Below are positions 14,722 to 23,393 of a DNA stretch of 49,313 bases, piece after piece (positions within the stretch are counted from its first letter, which is position 1; every line of letters begins with the position of its first letter). Under the pieces are notes generated by a model. It worked only from the letters and a program-made list of their open reading frames with translations, made no database searches and was not told the origin of the DNA. A program made the position numbers and the translations under genes. The DNA lies in contig CALJJZ010000023.1 of the NCBI GenBank assembly GCA_937973635.1, forward strand, positions 1 to 49,313, written 5' to 3'. The stretch comes from an uncultured Bacillota bacterium (lineage in GTDB: Bacteria; Bacillota; Dethiobacteria; DTU022; UBA8154).

Positions 14722-14728
14722 AAAACAT
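14666..14728 (-). other. Possible 20-codon leader ORF overlapping the ispE start
   Basis: ATG at 14728 lies 5 bases after GGAG and opens a 20-codon frame ending in TAA at 14666, out of frame with ispE and overlapping its first codons. Spacing favours this start over the ispE ATG seven bases on. It could be accidental. Confidence 0.2.
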
Positions 14729-14755
14729 AATTACTCCTTTTCCCCGTTTCCCGGG

Positions 14756-15850
14756 TTAAAGATAACGGACCAGGCGCTGATTGGGGGAAAGTCCCGGGAT
14801 ACGGCCGCGCTTGGCCACCGGCTTCCCTTCAATCTCTTTTATATCCATGGTCATATCAATGGGCGGCGCAGCGGAGATATAACTCCCCACCCCAAAGGCC
14901 GCTGCACCCGCTTCGGCCAGGGCCACGATGCGCTCCACCGTGATGCCGCCGGAAACAAAAATCCGCACGGCTGTCCAGCCGGCCAGATCAAGGCGGGCAC
15001 GGACCTCCCTGACCAAACCGGGGGTGACGCCGCCCCTTTCCCCCGGCGTATCCAGGCGCACACCGGCCAGCCGCTCCTTTAAAGCAGCCACGACGCGCAT
15101 CGTCTCTTCCGCTTCATCTTTAAAGGTATCAACCAGGATGAAGCGGGGGGAGTCCGGCGGCATAATCGCATCATAGAGCAAGGCAGTCTCAACTGTATCG
15201 CCAAGGATAAGGATGGCGGCATGGGGGACAGTGCCCACAGGCTCCTTCTGCAACAGTTTGGCCCCCAAAATACAGCTGCAGCCCTGCGCCCCTCCAATAA
15301 CGGCAGCCCGCTCCATTACAGGGGCCACCGCCGGGTGGACATGCCTGGCGCCAAAACTATAAACCGGCTTGTCCCCGGCCGCATCCCGGCAAGCCCGGGC
15401 CGCCGTCGCCCAGCCGCTAGCGCTGGCGAGCATCCCCAGGATTACTGTCTCATATACGCCGAAGCGGTCATAAGGGCCGCTGATGCGCATGACCGTCTCC
15501 TTTGCCCTTATCTCCTCCCCTTCGGGGATGGACCAGAGCGCAACGCCCCTGTCCCTGAGCAGGTTTATAACTTCTTCCACTCCGGCCATGATCCCGGCTC
15601 TGCTGCAAAAAATTTCCACTGTTACCCTGGTGTTTTCTTTTCCCATATGGGTGAGCATCTGGCGGGTACGGACAAAATAGATATCGGAAGTCAACCCGCT
15701 GAGAATCTCTTCGTGGGTGGCGCTGTGAAAAATACGCCCTTTCTCCACCTGGTATGCCCGCACGTCCTGCATGCTTTTTAATTCGTTTATCTCCGGCATC
15801 AAAGCCCGTCTCCCCTCCATAAAATAAAGCCGCAGCCTTTTCTCCGGCAT
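14756..15850 (-). CDS. pncB: Nicotinate phosphoribosyltransferase-like protein
   Basis: The 364-residue protein belongs to the compact NaPRTase/QPRTase fold, the short type found in archaea and some bacteria. It has SGLTSDIYFVRTRQML near the N-terminus, YSFGARHVHPAVAPVMERAA around residue 170 (the RHxHP region), a glycine-rich FVSGGITVERI near residue 310 and GVGSYIS near residue 325 that binds phosphate of PRPP. It should join nicotinate and PRPP in NAD salvage. The frame opens at 15850; ATGs at 15820 and 15799 are alternatives, the last preceded by GGGGAG. A TATAAT box at 15867-15872 precedes it. Confidence 0.85.
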   Translation of the reverse strand: MPEKRLRLYFMEGRRALMPEINELKSMQDVRAYQVEKGRIFHSATHEEILSGLTSDIYFVRTRQMLTHMGKENTRVTVEIFCSRAGIMAGVEEVINLLRDRGVALWSIPEGEEIRAKETVMRISGPYDRFGVYETVILGMLASASGWATAARACRDAAGDKPVYSFGARHVHPAVAPVMERAAVIGGAQGCSCILGAKLLQKEPVGTVPHAAILILGDTVETALLYDAIMPPDSPRFILVDTFKDEAEETMRVVAALKERLAGVRLDTPGERGGVTPGLVREVRARLDLAGWTAVRIFVSGGITVERIVALAEAGAAAFGVGSYISAAPPIDMTMDIKEIEGKPVAKRGRIPGLSPNQRLVRYL

Positions 15851-15866
15851 ACTGGCATTTGAATTT

Positions 15867-15872
15867 ATTATA
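15867..15872 (-). promoter_or_regulatory. Candidate -10 box of the pncB-ispE-glmU transcript
   Basis: Perfect TATAAT on the minus strand just after the SASP terminator. The -35 region is poor (TGGCCA at 17 bases). Confidence 0.45.
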
Positions 15873-15916
15873 CCTTTTATCTTTCGCTTTGGCCATCAAA
15901 ATTCCTTTAAATTTCT

Positions 15917-15949
15917 TAAAAAGGGGTGCGCTTTTTAAAAGCACACCCC
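15917..15949 (-). terminator. Rho-independent terminator of the SASP gene
   Basis: On the minus strand GGGGTGTGCTT pairs with AAGCGCACCCC (15939-15949 with 15923-15933; one G-U pair) around a 5-base loop, followed by a T-run. It sits 13 bases after the SASP stop. Confidence 0.88.
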
Positions 15950-15961
15950 GGGTCAACCGCC

Positions 15962-16144
15962 TTATTTTTCAGGAGAAACGGTCTTGCCGGCCCGCTCGAT
16001 GGCCTTGCGGACCAGGTTTCCACAGTTACGGGAGCTAACCTCCCCGAAACCCTCCTTGCGGGCTAAATTGCCAACGCCCAGCTCATCGGCCAACTCGTAC
16101 TTCAACGCTTCAGACATAACCCTGGCACGTCTTTTCCTCGCCAT
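15962..16144 (-). CDS. Small acid-soluble spore protein, alpha/beta type
   Basis: The 60-residue basic protein has LKYELADELGV, matching the K-x-E-[IL]-A-x-E cleavage site of the germination protease, and the C-terminal VSSRNCGNLVRKAIE, the second conserved SASP block. These proteins coat and protect spore DNA and are degraded on germination. AAAGGAG precedes the ATG by 8 bases. It is monocistronic with a strong terminator, and a forespore-type promoter can be proposed upstream. It is the clearest sign that the organism sporulates. Confidence 0.93.
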   Translation of the reverse strand: MARKRRARVMSEALKYELADELGVGNLARKEGFGEVSSRNCGNLVRKAIERAGKTVSPEK

Positions 16145-16202
16145 GACCTCAGCTCCTTTAAATTGATAAAGCGGCCCTTTATATTTTGCGTCTCAGAGAA
16201 GA

Positions 16203-16234
16203 TAATATTGCTGTTAATTTTTTTTCATTTATAC
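16203..16234 (-). promoter_or_regulatory. Candidate sigma-G/F-type promoter of the SASP gene
   Basis: The minus strand has GTATAA (16229-16234), 18 bases, then CAATATTA (16203-16210), about 60 bases before the ATG. GTATA fits the forespore -35 GYATA. The -10 is only a loose match to CATAnTA. Confidence 0.35.
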
Positions 16235-16257
16235 TTTAACTGAGCAGGGAGCTAAAA

Positions 16258-16263
16258 TATAAT
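16258..16263 (+). promoter_or_regulatory. Candidate -10 box of the radical SAM gene
   Basis: TATAAT on the plus strand, with TTTAAC 17 bases upstream (16235-16240), a weak -35. It lies 38 bases before the ATG, in the divergent region shared with the SASP gene. Confidence 0.4.
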
Positions 16264-16300
16264 TATAAAAAAGAAGCCTGAAAATGGGGAGCTGCGTAAG

Positions 16301-17203
16301 ATGGATTTTGAGCCTGCCTATTTTAAAATGCCTCTTACCGTGCTGAGACAACGGGTGGAAGCGGCAAAACGCCGCCTGACGGCCTGTAATCTCTGTCCCT
16401 GGAGGTGCGCCGTGAACCGTCCTGGGGGAGAAAGGGGGCATTGCCGCGCTCCGGAGCAGGCCTTGGTTTCCAGTTTTAACGCCCATTTTGGGGAAGAGCC
16501 GCCCCTGGTAGGCGATTTTGGTTCAGGCACGATCTTTTTTACGCACTGCAACCTTGATTGTGTTTTTTGTCAGAACTGGGAAATCAGCCACCTGGAAGCA
16601 GGAGCGGCAGTTTCTCCGGGGGAACTGGCCCGCATCATGCTGCTTTTGCAGGGACGGGGCTGCCACAATATCAACCTGGTGACGCCAACACCCCACCTCG
16701 CCCCTATCCTGGAGGCCCTCCTGCAGGCTAGGGAAGGGGGGCTAAAGCTGCCCCTGGTCTATAACTGCGGCGGCTATGAAGCCGTATCGGCGCTGCGCCT
16801 GCTGGACGGAATCGTGGATATCTACATGCCCGACTTTAAATACAGCGAAGCCGCCACCGCGCAACGCTGCTCCGGTCCTCCCGATTATCCCCGGCGGGCC
16901 CGGCAGGCCCTGCGTGAAATGCAGCGGCAGGTGGGGGACCTGGCGGTAGATGAGCGGGGGATCGCCCGGCGCGGCCTGCTGGTACGCCACCTTGTCCTGC
17001 CGGGGGGGCTGGCCGGGACAGAAGAAGTCCTCCGTTTCCTGGCGGAGGAGATCTCGCCGCACTGCGCCGTAAATATTATGGGCCAGTATTACCCTGCCTA
17101 CCGGGCAAACCTTTATCCTCCTCTGGACCGCCGCGTAAGCAGGAAAGAGGTGGAGGAAGCGCGGGACCTGGCCAGGGCCAGGGGGCTGCGCCTGGTGGGT
17201 TGA
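16301..17203 (+). CDS. Radical SAM protein, pyruvate-formate-lyase-activase-like
   Basis: The 300-residue protein has an N-terminal CNLCPWRCAVNR cysteine cluster (residues 31-38, plus a later C), then the radical SAM cluster motif CNLDCVFCQNWEIS near residue 84 (C-x3-C-x2-C) and a PflA-like barrel with VTPTPHLAPILEAL and VYNCGGYE. It falls in the family often annotated as putative PFL-activating enzyme, of unproven substrate. No glycyl-radical enzyme gene is nearby, so calling it an activase is not supported. GGGGAG precedes the ATG. It is the only plus-strand gene between uspA and the right edge, and it converges on cheR with a 13-bp gap. Confidence 0.85.
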   Translation: MDFEPAYFKMPLTVLRQRVEAAKRRLTACNLCPWRCAVNRPGGERGHCRAPEQALVSSFNAHFGEEPPLVGDFGSGTIFFTHCNLDCVFCQNWEISHLEAGAAVSPGELARIMLLLQGRGCHNINLVTPTPHLAPILEALLQAREGGLKLPLVYNCGGYEAVSALRLLDGIVDIYMPDFKYSEAATAQRCSGPPDYPRRARQALREMQRQVGDLAVDERGIARRGLLVRHLVLPGGLAGTEEVLRFLAEEISPHCAVNIMGQYYPAYRANLYPPLDRRVSRKEVEEARDLARARGLRLVG

Positions 17204-17216
17204 GCAGCTGCCGCTG

Positions 17217-17999
17217 CTATTCCTTTTGAAAGATGGTATTGTAACGCTTGGTTAAGGAAAACTGAGCAGGGTTGGCGATATATTCAGCCGAACCAATGAC
17301 GAGGAAGCCGCCGGGGTAAAGGGCGTGGGAAAAACGCTGCAGCAAAAAGTGCTGCGTCTCCGGTTTGAAGTAGATAAAAACATTCCGGCAGAAAATAGTA
17401 TGGCATCTGCTCACAGGCTCGTCCGTAAGCAGGTTGTGGCGCCGGAAACGGACCGCCCTGGAAATTTCAGGTTTAATAGAATACAAATTTTCTTCCCGGG
17501 TAAAGTATTGCTCCACCACGGCAGCGGGGATCCGCCCCAGCTGTTTTTCGTTATAGCAGCCCTGCTGGGCAAAGAGCAAAGCCTTATCGTCAATATCGGT
17601 GGCATGGATCTCCGCACGATGAAGGAGCTTTAAGCGGTGGAGGATGATCGCCACCGTATATGGTTCTGCCCCGATGGAACAACCGGCGCTCCAAACGACC
17701 AGCTTCCCCGGGAAATTTCTGCCCAGTTCCGGGAAAACATGCTCCTCCAGCAGGTTGTAAACCTTTGTATCGCGAAAAAATTCCGAGGTGTTAATCGTCA
17801 GGTAGTTTAAAAAAAACTCCAGGGCCGACGCCGAAGCCATGAGGTGCTCATAAAATTCCTTATAACCGGCTTTCTTTTGCCGCTGCATCAGTTGCAGGAT
17901 CCGCCGCTCCATCTGCTTGTCCTTATACAGGTTCAGGTCCAGCCCGGTGCGCCGGAAAAAAGCCGCCTTAAATTCGCCGTAATCCCATTCGTTTTTCAA
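17217..17999 (-). CDS. cheR: Chemotaxis protein methyltransferase CheR
   Basis: The 260-residue SAM-dependent enzyme methylates glutamates of chemoreceptors. An N-terminal helical domain (about 1-80) precedes the Rossmann domain with VVWSAGCSIGAEPYTVAI near residue 105 (SAM loop), HATDIDDKALLFA near 133, and FCRNVFIYF near 210. It is the last gene of the cluster, and its start overlaps the cheB stop by 4 bases, so the pair is translationally coupled. It works against CheB to set receptor methylation. Confidence 0.96.
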   Translation of the reverse strand: MKNEWDYGEFKAAFFRRTGLDLNLYKDKQMERRILQLMQRQKKAGYKEFYEHLMASASALEFFLNYLTINTSEFFRDTKVYNLLEEHVFPELGRNFPGKLVVWSAGCSIGAEPYTVAIILHRLKLLHRAEIHATDIDDKALLFAQQGCYNEKQLGRIPAAVVEQYFTREENLYSIKPEISRAVRFRRHNLLTDEPVSRCHTIFCRNVFIYFKPETQHFLLQRFSHALYPGGFLVIGSAEYIANPAQFSLTKRYNTIFQKE

Positions 18000-19114
18000 T
18001 CTGGCTTCTCTCCTTTTTGCTCACCGGAGCGAATTAAGCTGACGATGGTCGGGCCCAGCTGTTCCAGAGGGACAATATAATCGGCCAGGCCTTCGCTGAT
18101 CACCGCTTGCGGCATACTGGGAATTACAGCTGTAGCCGGGTCCTGGCAGACGGTGCGCCCTCCCTTTTTTTTAATGCTGGCCATCCCCTGCGTCCCGTCA
18201 CGCCCCATGCCCGTAAGGACGACACCGATGACAAGGCGGCCAAAGGTGTCGGCCAGAGAAGCCATCATCACATCGGCGGCGGGCCGCACGTGCTGGACGG
18301 GGGGAGCGCTGCTGAGCTCTGTAATCCCGTTTTTATTCACTACCAGGTGATAGCCGCCGGGCGCCATGTAGGCCTCGCCTTCGCGGATACTCTCGCCGCC
18401 CCGCGCTTCCCGCACCTGCAGCTGGGAAATCATGTCCAGCCGCCGGGAAAGGGATTCGGTAAAACCTGCGGGCATATGCTGGGTAATAAGGAAAGCGGCA
18501 GGCAAAGCAGGAGGCAGGCTGCGAAAGATAAGATCAAGGGTGCGGGGGCCGCCCGTTGAAGCCCCGATAGCCACTATATTGCGGGGAAACTTTCCCGGGG
18601 AGCTTTTTGGTGGCGGCGCAGGCACAGCAGCAGCACCAGCGTCTCCGGCCGGTTCAGGCTGGGCCGGGGGTGGATGGAGCAGCCGCGCCGTGGCCGCAGC
18701 CTTGATTTTAAGCAGCAGCTCCTGCCTGAGCGTATCGCTGCCGACCCCTTTAAATACCGCCGGTTTGGAGACAAAGTCCACAGCCCCGTAGGAAAGGGCC
18801 TCCACGGTGATCTCGCTCCCTTCCCGTGTATGGCTGCTCACCATGATCACAGGAAGCGGTTTTTCCCCCATGAGCCTCTTTAAGGTCTCCAGGCCGTTGA
18901 GGTTGGGCATCTCCACATCCAGGGTTATGACATCGGGATGCAGGAATTGCCGTTTACGCAGGGCGTCCAGACCGTCCCGGGCTGTGCCCACCAGTTCTAT
19001 TTCCGTATCGCTGCTGAGAAGATCGCCGATCAAACGGCGCATAAACGCCGAATCATCAACGACCATCACTTTGATCCGCTTGCTCTGCCTGTTTTTAACC
19101 ATTTGCAATTGCAA
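17996..19114 (-). CDS. cheB: Chemotaxis response regulator / protein-glutamate methylesterase CheB
   Basis: The 372-residue protein has an N-terminal receiver domain with VVDDSAFMRR and phosphoacceptor aspartate in VITLDVEMPNLNG near residue 61. A proline/alanine-rich linker (about 150-175) leads to the CheB esterase domain with catalytic serine in IGASTGGPRTL, histidine in LITQHMPAGFT and aspartate in GMGRDGTQGM. It removes or deamidates receptor methyl-glutamates when phosphorylated by CheA. It lies 36 bp after cheD and overlaps cheR. Confidence 0.96.
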   Translation of the reverse strand: MQLQMVKNRQSKRIKVMVVDDSAFMRRLIGDLLSSDTEIELVGTARDGLDALRKRQFLHPDVITLDVEMPNLNGLETLKRLMGEKPLPVIMVSSHTREGSEITVEALSYGAVDFVSKPAVFKGVGSDTLRQELLLKIKAAATARLLHPPPAQPEPAGDAGAAAVPAPPPKSSPGKFPRNIVAIGASTGGPRTLDLIFRSLPPALPAAFLITQHMPAGFTESLSRRLDMISQLQVREARGGESIREGEAYMAPGGYHLVVNKNGITELSSAPPVQHVRPAADVMMASLADTFGRLVIGVVLTGMGRDGTQGMASIKKKGGRTVCQDPATAVIPSMPQAVISEGLADYIVPLEQLGPTIVSLIRSGEQKGEKPD

Positions 19115-19150
19115 TCCTGTCCAGATGGTTTAATCCCAGCATACTATAAT

Positions 19151-19660
19151 CTATAATTCGATTTCACCCTTGCCCACGGTAGAGATGGTCACCCTGCCGC
19201 TCTCCACAAACAGGCGCATGGTCCGGCCATAGTTCCCGCCCACGTCTTCCGCCACGATGGGTATATCGAGCTCGCGCAGAGTCTGGCGCACCATGGCTAT
19301 ATTCCTTTCCCCCACGCTAATATTTGTTTTTTGAAAGGCAAAAAGCTGGCTGCCTCCAGCGATCTTCGCCTTGAGGCGGCTTTTTTTCGCGCCCATGTTT
19401 TCCATTTTATTCACCAAAAGGGGTATGGCCGTATCTGCAAATTTAGCGTGGTTCAGGGAGTTCTCCCTGTTTTTAAACTGACGGCTCTCCGCCAGCAGAA
19501 TATGGGACAAGCCGCCAACTTTGCTGAGCTCGTCGTAGAGGGAGATCCCCACGCATGAACCCAGACCCACGGTGATGATAATGCCCCTCTCTTTAAGCAC
19601 GGCCAGATCTGCGATTTTGACCTTGACAACTTCGCTTTCTATAGCCATTGACATCATCAT
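19151..19660 (-). CDS. cheD: Chemoreceptor glutamine deamidase CheD
   Basis: The 169-residue protein has the catalytic cysteine in GLGSCVGISLYD near residue 36 and the histidine in GGLSHILL near residue 53, followed by KIAGGSQLF and the C-terminal GGNYGRT. In Bacillus, CheD deamidates receptor glutamines and binds CheC, raising its phosphatase activity. The start (ATGATGATG) overlaps the cheC stop by one base, consistent with stoichiometric CheC-CheD production. Confidence 0.95.
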   Translation of the reverse strand: MMMSMAIESEVVKVKIADLAVLKERGIIITVGLGSCVGISLYDELSKVGGLSHILLAESRQFKNRENSLNHAKFADTAIPLLVNKMENMGAKKSRLKAKIAGGSQLFAFQKTNISVGERNIAMVRQTLRELDIPIVAEDVGGNYGRTMRLFVESGRVTISTVGKGEIEL

Positions 19661-20265
19661 TATGACAGCCCCAGGATTCTGAATATTTTCTCCAGCGCCC
19701 CTTCATCGGGCAAGATGAGGACACTGCCTTCAATACGGGTCTGGCTGGTATTCAAGGTCGTCTTTAAAAGGACTACTTCATCATCAATAACACGGGCCTC
19801 AGCCAGAACTGTGGAGATAATTGCCCCGGCCATATCCACGGCCACCTCGGGAGGCGTAGGCAAAAGCTGCAGGTTGGTCATCATGGAGATGGCATTAAGA
19901 TAGGAGGCCGTAAGGATATTGCCGACTTCCATGAGGACGGAGAGGCCCATCTCATCAAAATCCCCGCTGGAGCCGGGGATTAAAGCAGAAATAAGGTTGG
20001 CAGCGCTCTCCAGGGAAAGGACAAAAAGGACAGTCAGCGCCAGATCCCCTTTGCCTTCGATATAAACACCGACTACAGCGGTCTCCTCCCCCTCCAGGGA
20101 GGCGGGGATATCTTGCAGCGGGATTAAATACGCCGCCGGCACGTCCATATCTATCTTCTCGCCAGCAAGCATCTGGGAAAGGGAAGTTACGGCATTGCCT
20201 ACGCCGATATTAGCCAATTCTTTGAGTACATCCAGGCGGCTGTCGTCGATCCTCTGCTGCCCCAA
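19660..20265 (-). CDS. cheC: CheY-P phosphatase CheC
   Basis: The 201-residue stand-alone CheC carries two pseudo-symmetric active sites: DVLKELANIGVGN near residue 13 and SVLMEVGNILTAS near residue 109, both of the form [DS]-x3-E-x2-N. Both therefore look competent to dephosphorylate CheY-P. It is coupled to cheD. The same phosphatase module also occurs three times in the fliY product upstream, so this organism carries several CheY-P sinks. Confidence 0.94.
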   Translation of the reverse strand: MGQQRIDDSRLDVLKELANIGVGNAVTSLSQMLAGEKIDMDVPAAYLIPLQDIPASLEGEETAVVGVYIEGKGDLALTVLFVLSLESAANLISALIPGSSGDFDEMGLSVLMEVGNILTASYLNAISMMTNLQLLPTPPEVAVDMAGAIISTVLAEARVIDDEVVLLKTTLNTSQTRIEGSVLILPDEGALEKIFRILGLS

Positions 20266-20323
20266 TAATCTTCACCTCTCCGCCAAAGGGTTACTTAAGT
20301 TAAAAAATTAAAGCAAAACTAAC

Positions 20324-20686
20324 CTAACCCGCAACTTTCTGTAGCGCCTCCACAATGCGGTCGGGCTGGAAAGGCTTAACAATAAAGTCCTTCGCCCCGG
20401 AATTCAAGGCTTCAATGACCAGGGCTTTCTGCCCCATAGCGCTGACGACGACAATCTTGGCGTTGGGATCCCGCTGCATGATCGTTTTAATGGCCGTAAT
20501 GCCGTCCATATTGGGCATGGTAATATCCATGGTTACCAGGTCGGGCTTGATGGCTTCATACTTGTCCACAGCCTGCTGGCCGTCCTCTGCTTCCCCTGCT
20601 ACCTCAAAGCCGTTTTTCTCCAGCACGTTGCGCAGGGTCATACGCATAAACGCCGTATCATCAGTGATAAGAACCTTTTTTCCCAA
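20324..20686 (-). CDS. cheY: Chemotaxis response regulator CheY
   Basis: A single 120-residue receiver domain: acidic pocket ITDDTAFMR, phosphoacceptor D54 in VTMDITMPNMDG, the switch threonine/serine in VVVSAMGQ, and K in FIVKPFQPDR. CheA phosphorylates it; CheY-P binds the motor switch. The start overlaps the cheA 3' end by 26 bases in another frame. A 58-bp gap to cheC contains no promoter that I can recognise. Confidence 0.96.
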   Translation of the reverse strand: MGKKVLITDDTAFMRMTLRNVLEKNGFEVAGEAEDGQQAVDKYEAIKPDLVTMDITMPNMDGITAIKTIMQRDPNAKIVVVSAMGQKALVIEALNSGAKDFIVKPFQPDRIVEALQKVAG

Positions 20687-22841
20687 TGCTTACCCTCCCG
20701 TCTTCAAGCAAACTGGCCACATCAAGGATGAGGGTTACCCTGCCGTCACCTAGCACAGTGGCACCGGCAATACCCTTAATCTCGTTGATAAAGCTGCTCA
20801 GGGATTTAATTACTATCTCCTGCTGGCCCAAAAGCTCATCCACAACGAGGCCGGCTTTCTTGTTCCCCGCCTTTACCACAACCACAGGATAAACTTCTCG
20901 GCCCTCCTCAAAGGAACCCATCTCCAGGGCTTCACTCAAGCTGTTTAGCGGCAGGACCTCCTCCCGCAAGGTAATTACCCTTACCTGGTTAATTGTTTTG
21001 ATTTCACGGGGCTCGACAAATATATTTTCCCGGATGGCCTCAATGGGTATGGCATAAATTTCATTACCTGCCCTGACCATGAGGGTCCGGATAATCGCCA
21101 GGGTAAGGGGCAAACGCAGGATAAAATGGGTGCCGCTGCCCTTTTCACTTTTGACCTCCACTGTCCCGTTAAGGGCCTCCACGCCGGTCTTAACGACATC
21201 CATACCGACACCCCGGCCGGAAACATCGGTGACAACACTGGAGGTGCTAAAACCGCTGCGGAAAATAAGCTGGATAAGCTCATCTGCCGTCATCTCCGCC
21301 AACTCATCGCGGCTGGCAATCCCCTTCTCCAGGGCCTTCTTCTTGATGATCTCCGGGTCGATCCCCCTGCCGTCATCGGAGACGCTCACGACCACATGGC
21401 TCCCCTCATGGTGGGCCTCCAGGACAATGGTACCGGCGGGGTTCTTGCCCCGCTGCTGCCTTTCCTCTGGCGTTTCAATGCCGTGATCCACCGCGTTGCG
21501 CAGCAGGTGCACAAGGGGATCGCCGATCTGGTTGACAATGGTCCGGTCCAGCTCCGTCTCTTCACCGGAGATCACGAGCTCTACCCCTTTATTCTTTTCG
21601 ATGCTGAGGTCCCGCACCATGCGGGGGAAACGGTCAAAAACCTGCTTGATGGGGACCATGCGCAGGGTCATAACCGCGTTTTGCAGGTCTGTGGTAATCC
21701 TCTCCAGCTGCTCCAAAGAAGCGGAGAGGAGCTCGTCCCCCGCCATCTTTCCCAGCTCCACCACCCGGGTACGGTTGATAATCAACTCGCCCACCAGGTT
21801 AACCAGGGTATCCAGCTTGGCCGTTTCTACCCGCACCGTCTTTTCCGCCGCCCTTTTCTGGGCGTTCAGGCCGGCTTTTTTTGCCTCAACCGGAGCCGGT
21901 TCTGCCCTGCCGTCTGCCTGCGCCGGCAGCTCCGCCCCCGGCCTTTCCGCCTCTGTCCCGGACGGCTGCGGCCGGTCCTGCGCCTTTTCCGGGGCAGCAG
22001 TTGCGGCGGCCGCGTCAACTGCAGCCGTTTCCTGCTCCAGGACCAGGTCCCTAAGGGGGGCAATCTCCACCCTTTCTATCTCCGCAATCCCTTCGATGGC
22101 GCGGCGTATTTCCTCAATTACGGGATTGCCCACAACAATAAAATAAAAATCCCGCTCAAAAAGGCCTTCATCCAACTCCTGCATGGAAGGAACCGTTTTT
22201 ATAATCTCGCACTGCCCTTCCAGGGCCTTGAGGACCATATAAGCCCTTACCGACTTTAAAAGGGAACCTTCCCGCAGCCAGACATGGATGTGGTAGATAA
22301 GCTCTCCTTTGTCCAGCACATCTTTGAGCATCTCTTTTTCATAATCATTGAATGTTTCATGGAAATAAGCCAGGTCCAAAGCCGGGGCAGGCTCAGCCTC
22401 CCCGGGCTGCCCGGCGGCAGGCGGGGCCGCCTCCATACTGTCGGAGGCCGCAGCGCCTTTCGCTTTTCCTTTTCCCTGCCAGGCCAACAGCTTTTTTTCC
22501 AGCTCCTGGACATCATCCCGGTAAACTTCCTGGTTGTCCAGGTTGTCCACCATTATCTGTACCAGGTCCACGGCTTCAAAAAGGAGGCTTACCATCTCCC
22601 TTTCTACGTCAACGCCGCCGCTGCGCAGAGAATCAAGGAGTGTCTCCATGGCATGGGTCAGGCCGGAGATAAGCTCATAACCCATGGTTCCGGCCATCCC
22701 TTTCAGACTGTGGGCGGAGCGAAATATCTCCGTCAGGTGCCCCGTATCATGGGGATCCCTCTCCATATCTAGGAGGTGATCGGTCATGCTCTGCAGGTAA
22801 TCCCGGGCTTCCGCCAGGAAAAGATCCCTGTACTCTTCCAT
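20661..22841 (-). CDS. cheA: Chemotaxis sensor histidine kinase CheA
   Basis: The 726-residue kinase has P1 with phosphorylated H44 in RSAHSLKGMAG, a P2-like CheY-docking domain (about 165-270), an alanine/proline-rich linker (about 275-335), the P3 dimer helices (KLDTLVNLVGELIINR), the P4 ATPase domain with HLLRNAVDHGIE, VSVSDDGRGID and SGRGVGMDVV, and a CheW-like P5 at the C-terminus. All key residues are present. It receives signals from receptors through CheW and phosphorylates CheY and CheB. AAAGGAG lies before the ATG. Confidence 0.97.
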   Translation of the reverse strand: MEEYRDLFLAEARDYLQSMTDHLLDMERDPHDTGHLTEIFRSAHSLKGMAGTMGYELISGLTHAMETLLDSLRSGGVDVEREMVSLLFEAVDLVQIMVDNLDNQEVYRDDVQELEKKLLAWQGKGKAKGAAASDSMEAAPPAAGQPGEAEPAPALDLAYFHETFNDYEKEMLKDVLDKGELIYHIHVWLREGSLLKSVRAYMVLKALEGQCEIIKTVPSMQELDEGLFERDFYFIVVGNPVIEEIRRAIEGIAEIERVEIAPLRDLVLEQETAAVDAAAATAAPEKAQDRPQPSGTEAERPGAELPAQADGRAEPAPVEAKKAGLNAQKRAAEKTVRVETAKLDTLVNLVGELIINRTRVVELGKMAGDELLSASLEQLERITTDLQNAVMTLRMVPIKQVFDRFPRMVRDLSIEKNKGVELVISGEETELDRTIVNQIGDPLVHLLRNAVDHGIETPEERQQRGKNPAGTIVLEAHHEGSHVVVSVSDDGRGIDPEIIKKKALEKGIASRDELAEMTADELIQLIFRSGFSTSSVVTDVSGRGVGMDVVKTGVEALNGTVEVKSEKGSGTHFILRLPLTLAIIRTLMVRAGNEIYAIPIEAIRENIFVEPREIKTINQVRVITLREEVLPLNSLSEALEMGSFEEGREVYPVVVVKAGNKKAGLVVDELLGQQEIVIKSLSSFINEIKGIAGATVLGDGRVTLILDVASLLEDGRVSIGKKGSYH

Positions 22842-22882
22842 TTTTTCACTCCTTTACCTAGAAGGCGCACTCTCTAAGGCAT

Positions 22883-23380
22883 TTATTGCACTTTATCGCC
22901 CAGGATAATATCATCCAGGACAATCTTTTCGTCCGTCGTCAGAATCTTTTCCAAGTCCAGGATAATCAGGAGCCGTTCTTCCAGCTTGCCCACACCTTTG
23001 ATCAGGTCGGTACGGGTGCCGGCAATACGTGTGGGAGGAGGCTGAATGGCAGACGCGGAAAAGCGGAGCACTTCGGTAACCGAATCCACAATCAGGCCCA
23101 CGTTGTTGCCCTTTATCTCCACAATAATAATCCGCGTCTGTTCGTTCCGTTTTCCCAGGGGCATCTCAAAACGTTTGCGCAGGTCCACCACGGGGATAAC
23201 CTCGCCGCGCAGGTTGATTACGCCTTCAATATAATGGGCCGACTGGGGCAGCGGCGTCACCTGTGTCATCTTCAACACTTCCCGCACCTGCTGTATATCA
23301 ACGGCAAACTCTTCATTTTCCAGCTTAAAAGCCACCATCTGGATCTCCGTATGCTCAGACTTGCCCATCATTTTACTCAC
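22883..23380 (-). CDS. cheW: Chemotaxis coupling protein CheW
   Basis: The 165-residue single-domain SH3-like coupler has VAFKLENEEFAVDIQQVREV near the start and VINLRGEVIPVVDLRKRF around residue 70, the conserved receptor- and CheA-binding core. It links chemoreceptors to CheA P5. It lies 13 bp after fliY and 41 bp before cheA in the same operon. Confidence 0.96.
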   Translation of the reverse strand: MSKMMGKSEHTEIQMVAFKLENEEFAVDIQQVREVLKMTQVTPLPQSAHYIEGVINLRGEVIPVVDLRKRFEMPLGKRNEQTRIIIVEIKGNNVGLIVDSVTEVLRFSASAIQPPPTRIAGTRTDLIKGVGKLEERLLIILDLEKILTTDEKIVLDDIILGDKVQ

Positions 23381-23393
23381 CCCTTGCTTTAAT

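Noticed and set aside
17204-17216. Terminator between the radical SAM gene and cheR
   Set aside because: A short AGCAG/CTGCT stem can form but the T-run is poor on both strands.
21126-22259. 377-residue plus-strand open frame opposite cheA
   Set aside because: Shadow of cheA; rich in histidine and proline, as antisense frames often are, with no conserved motif.
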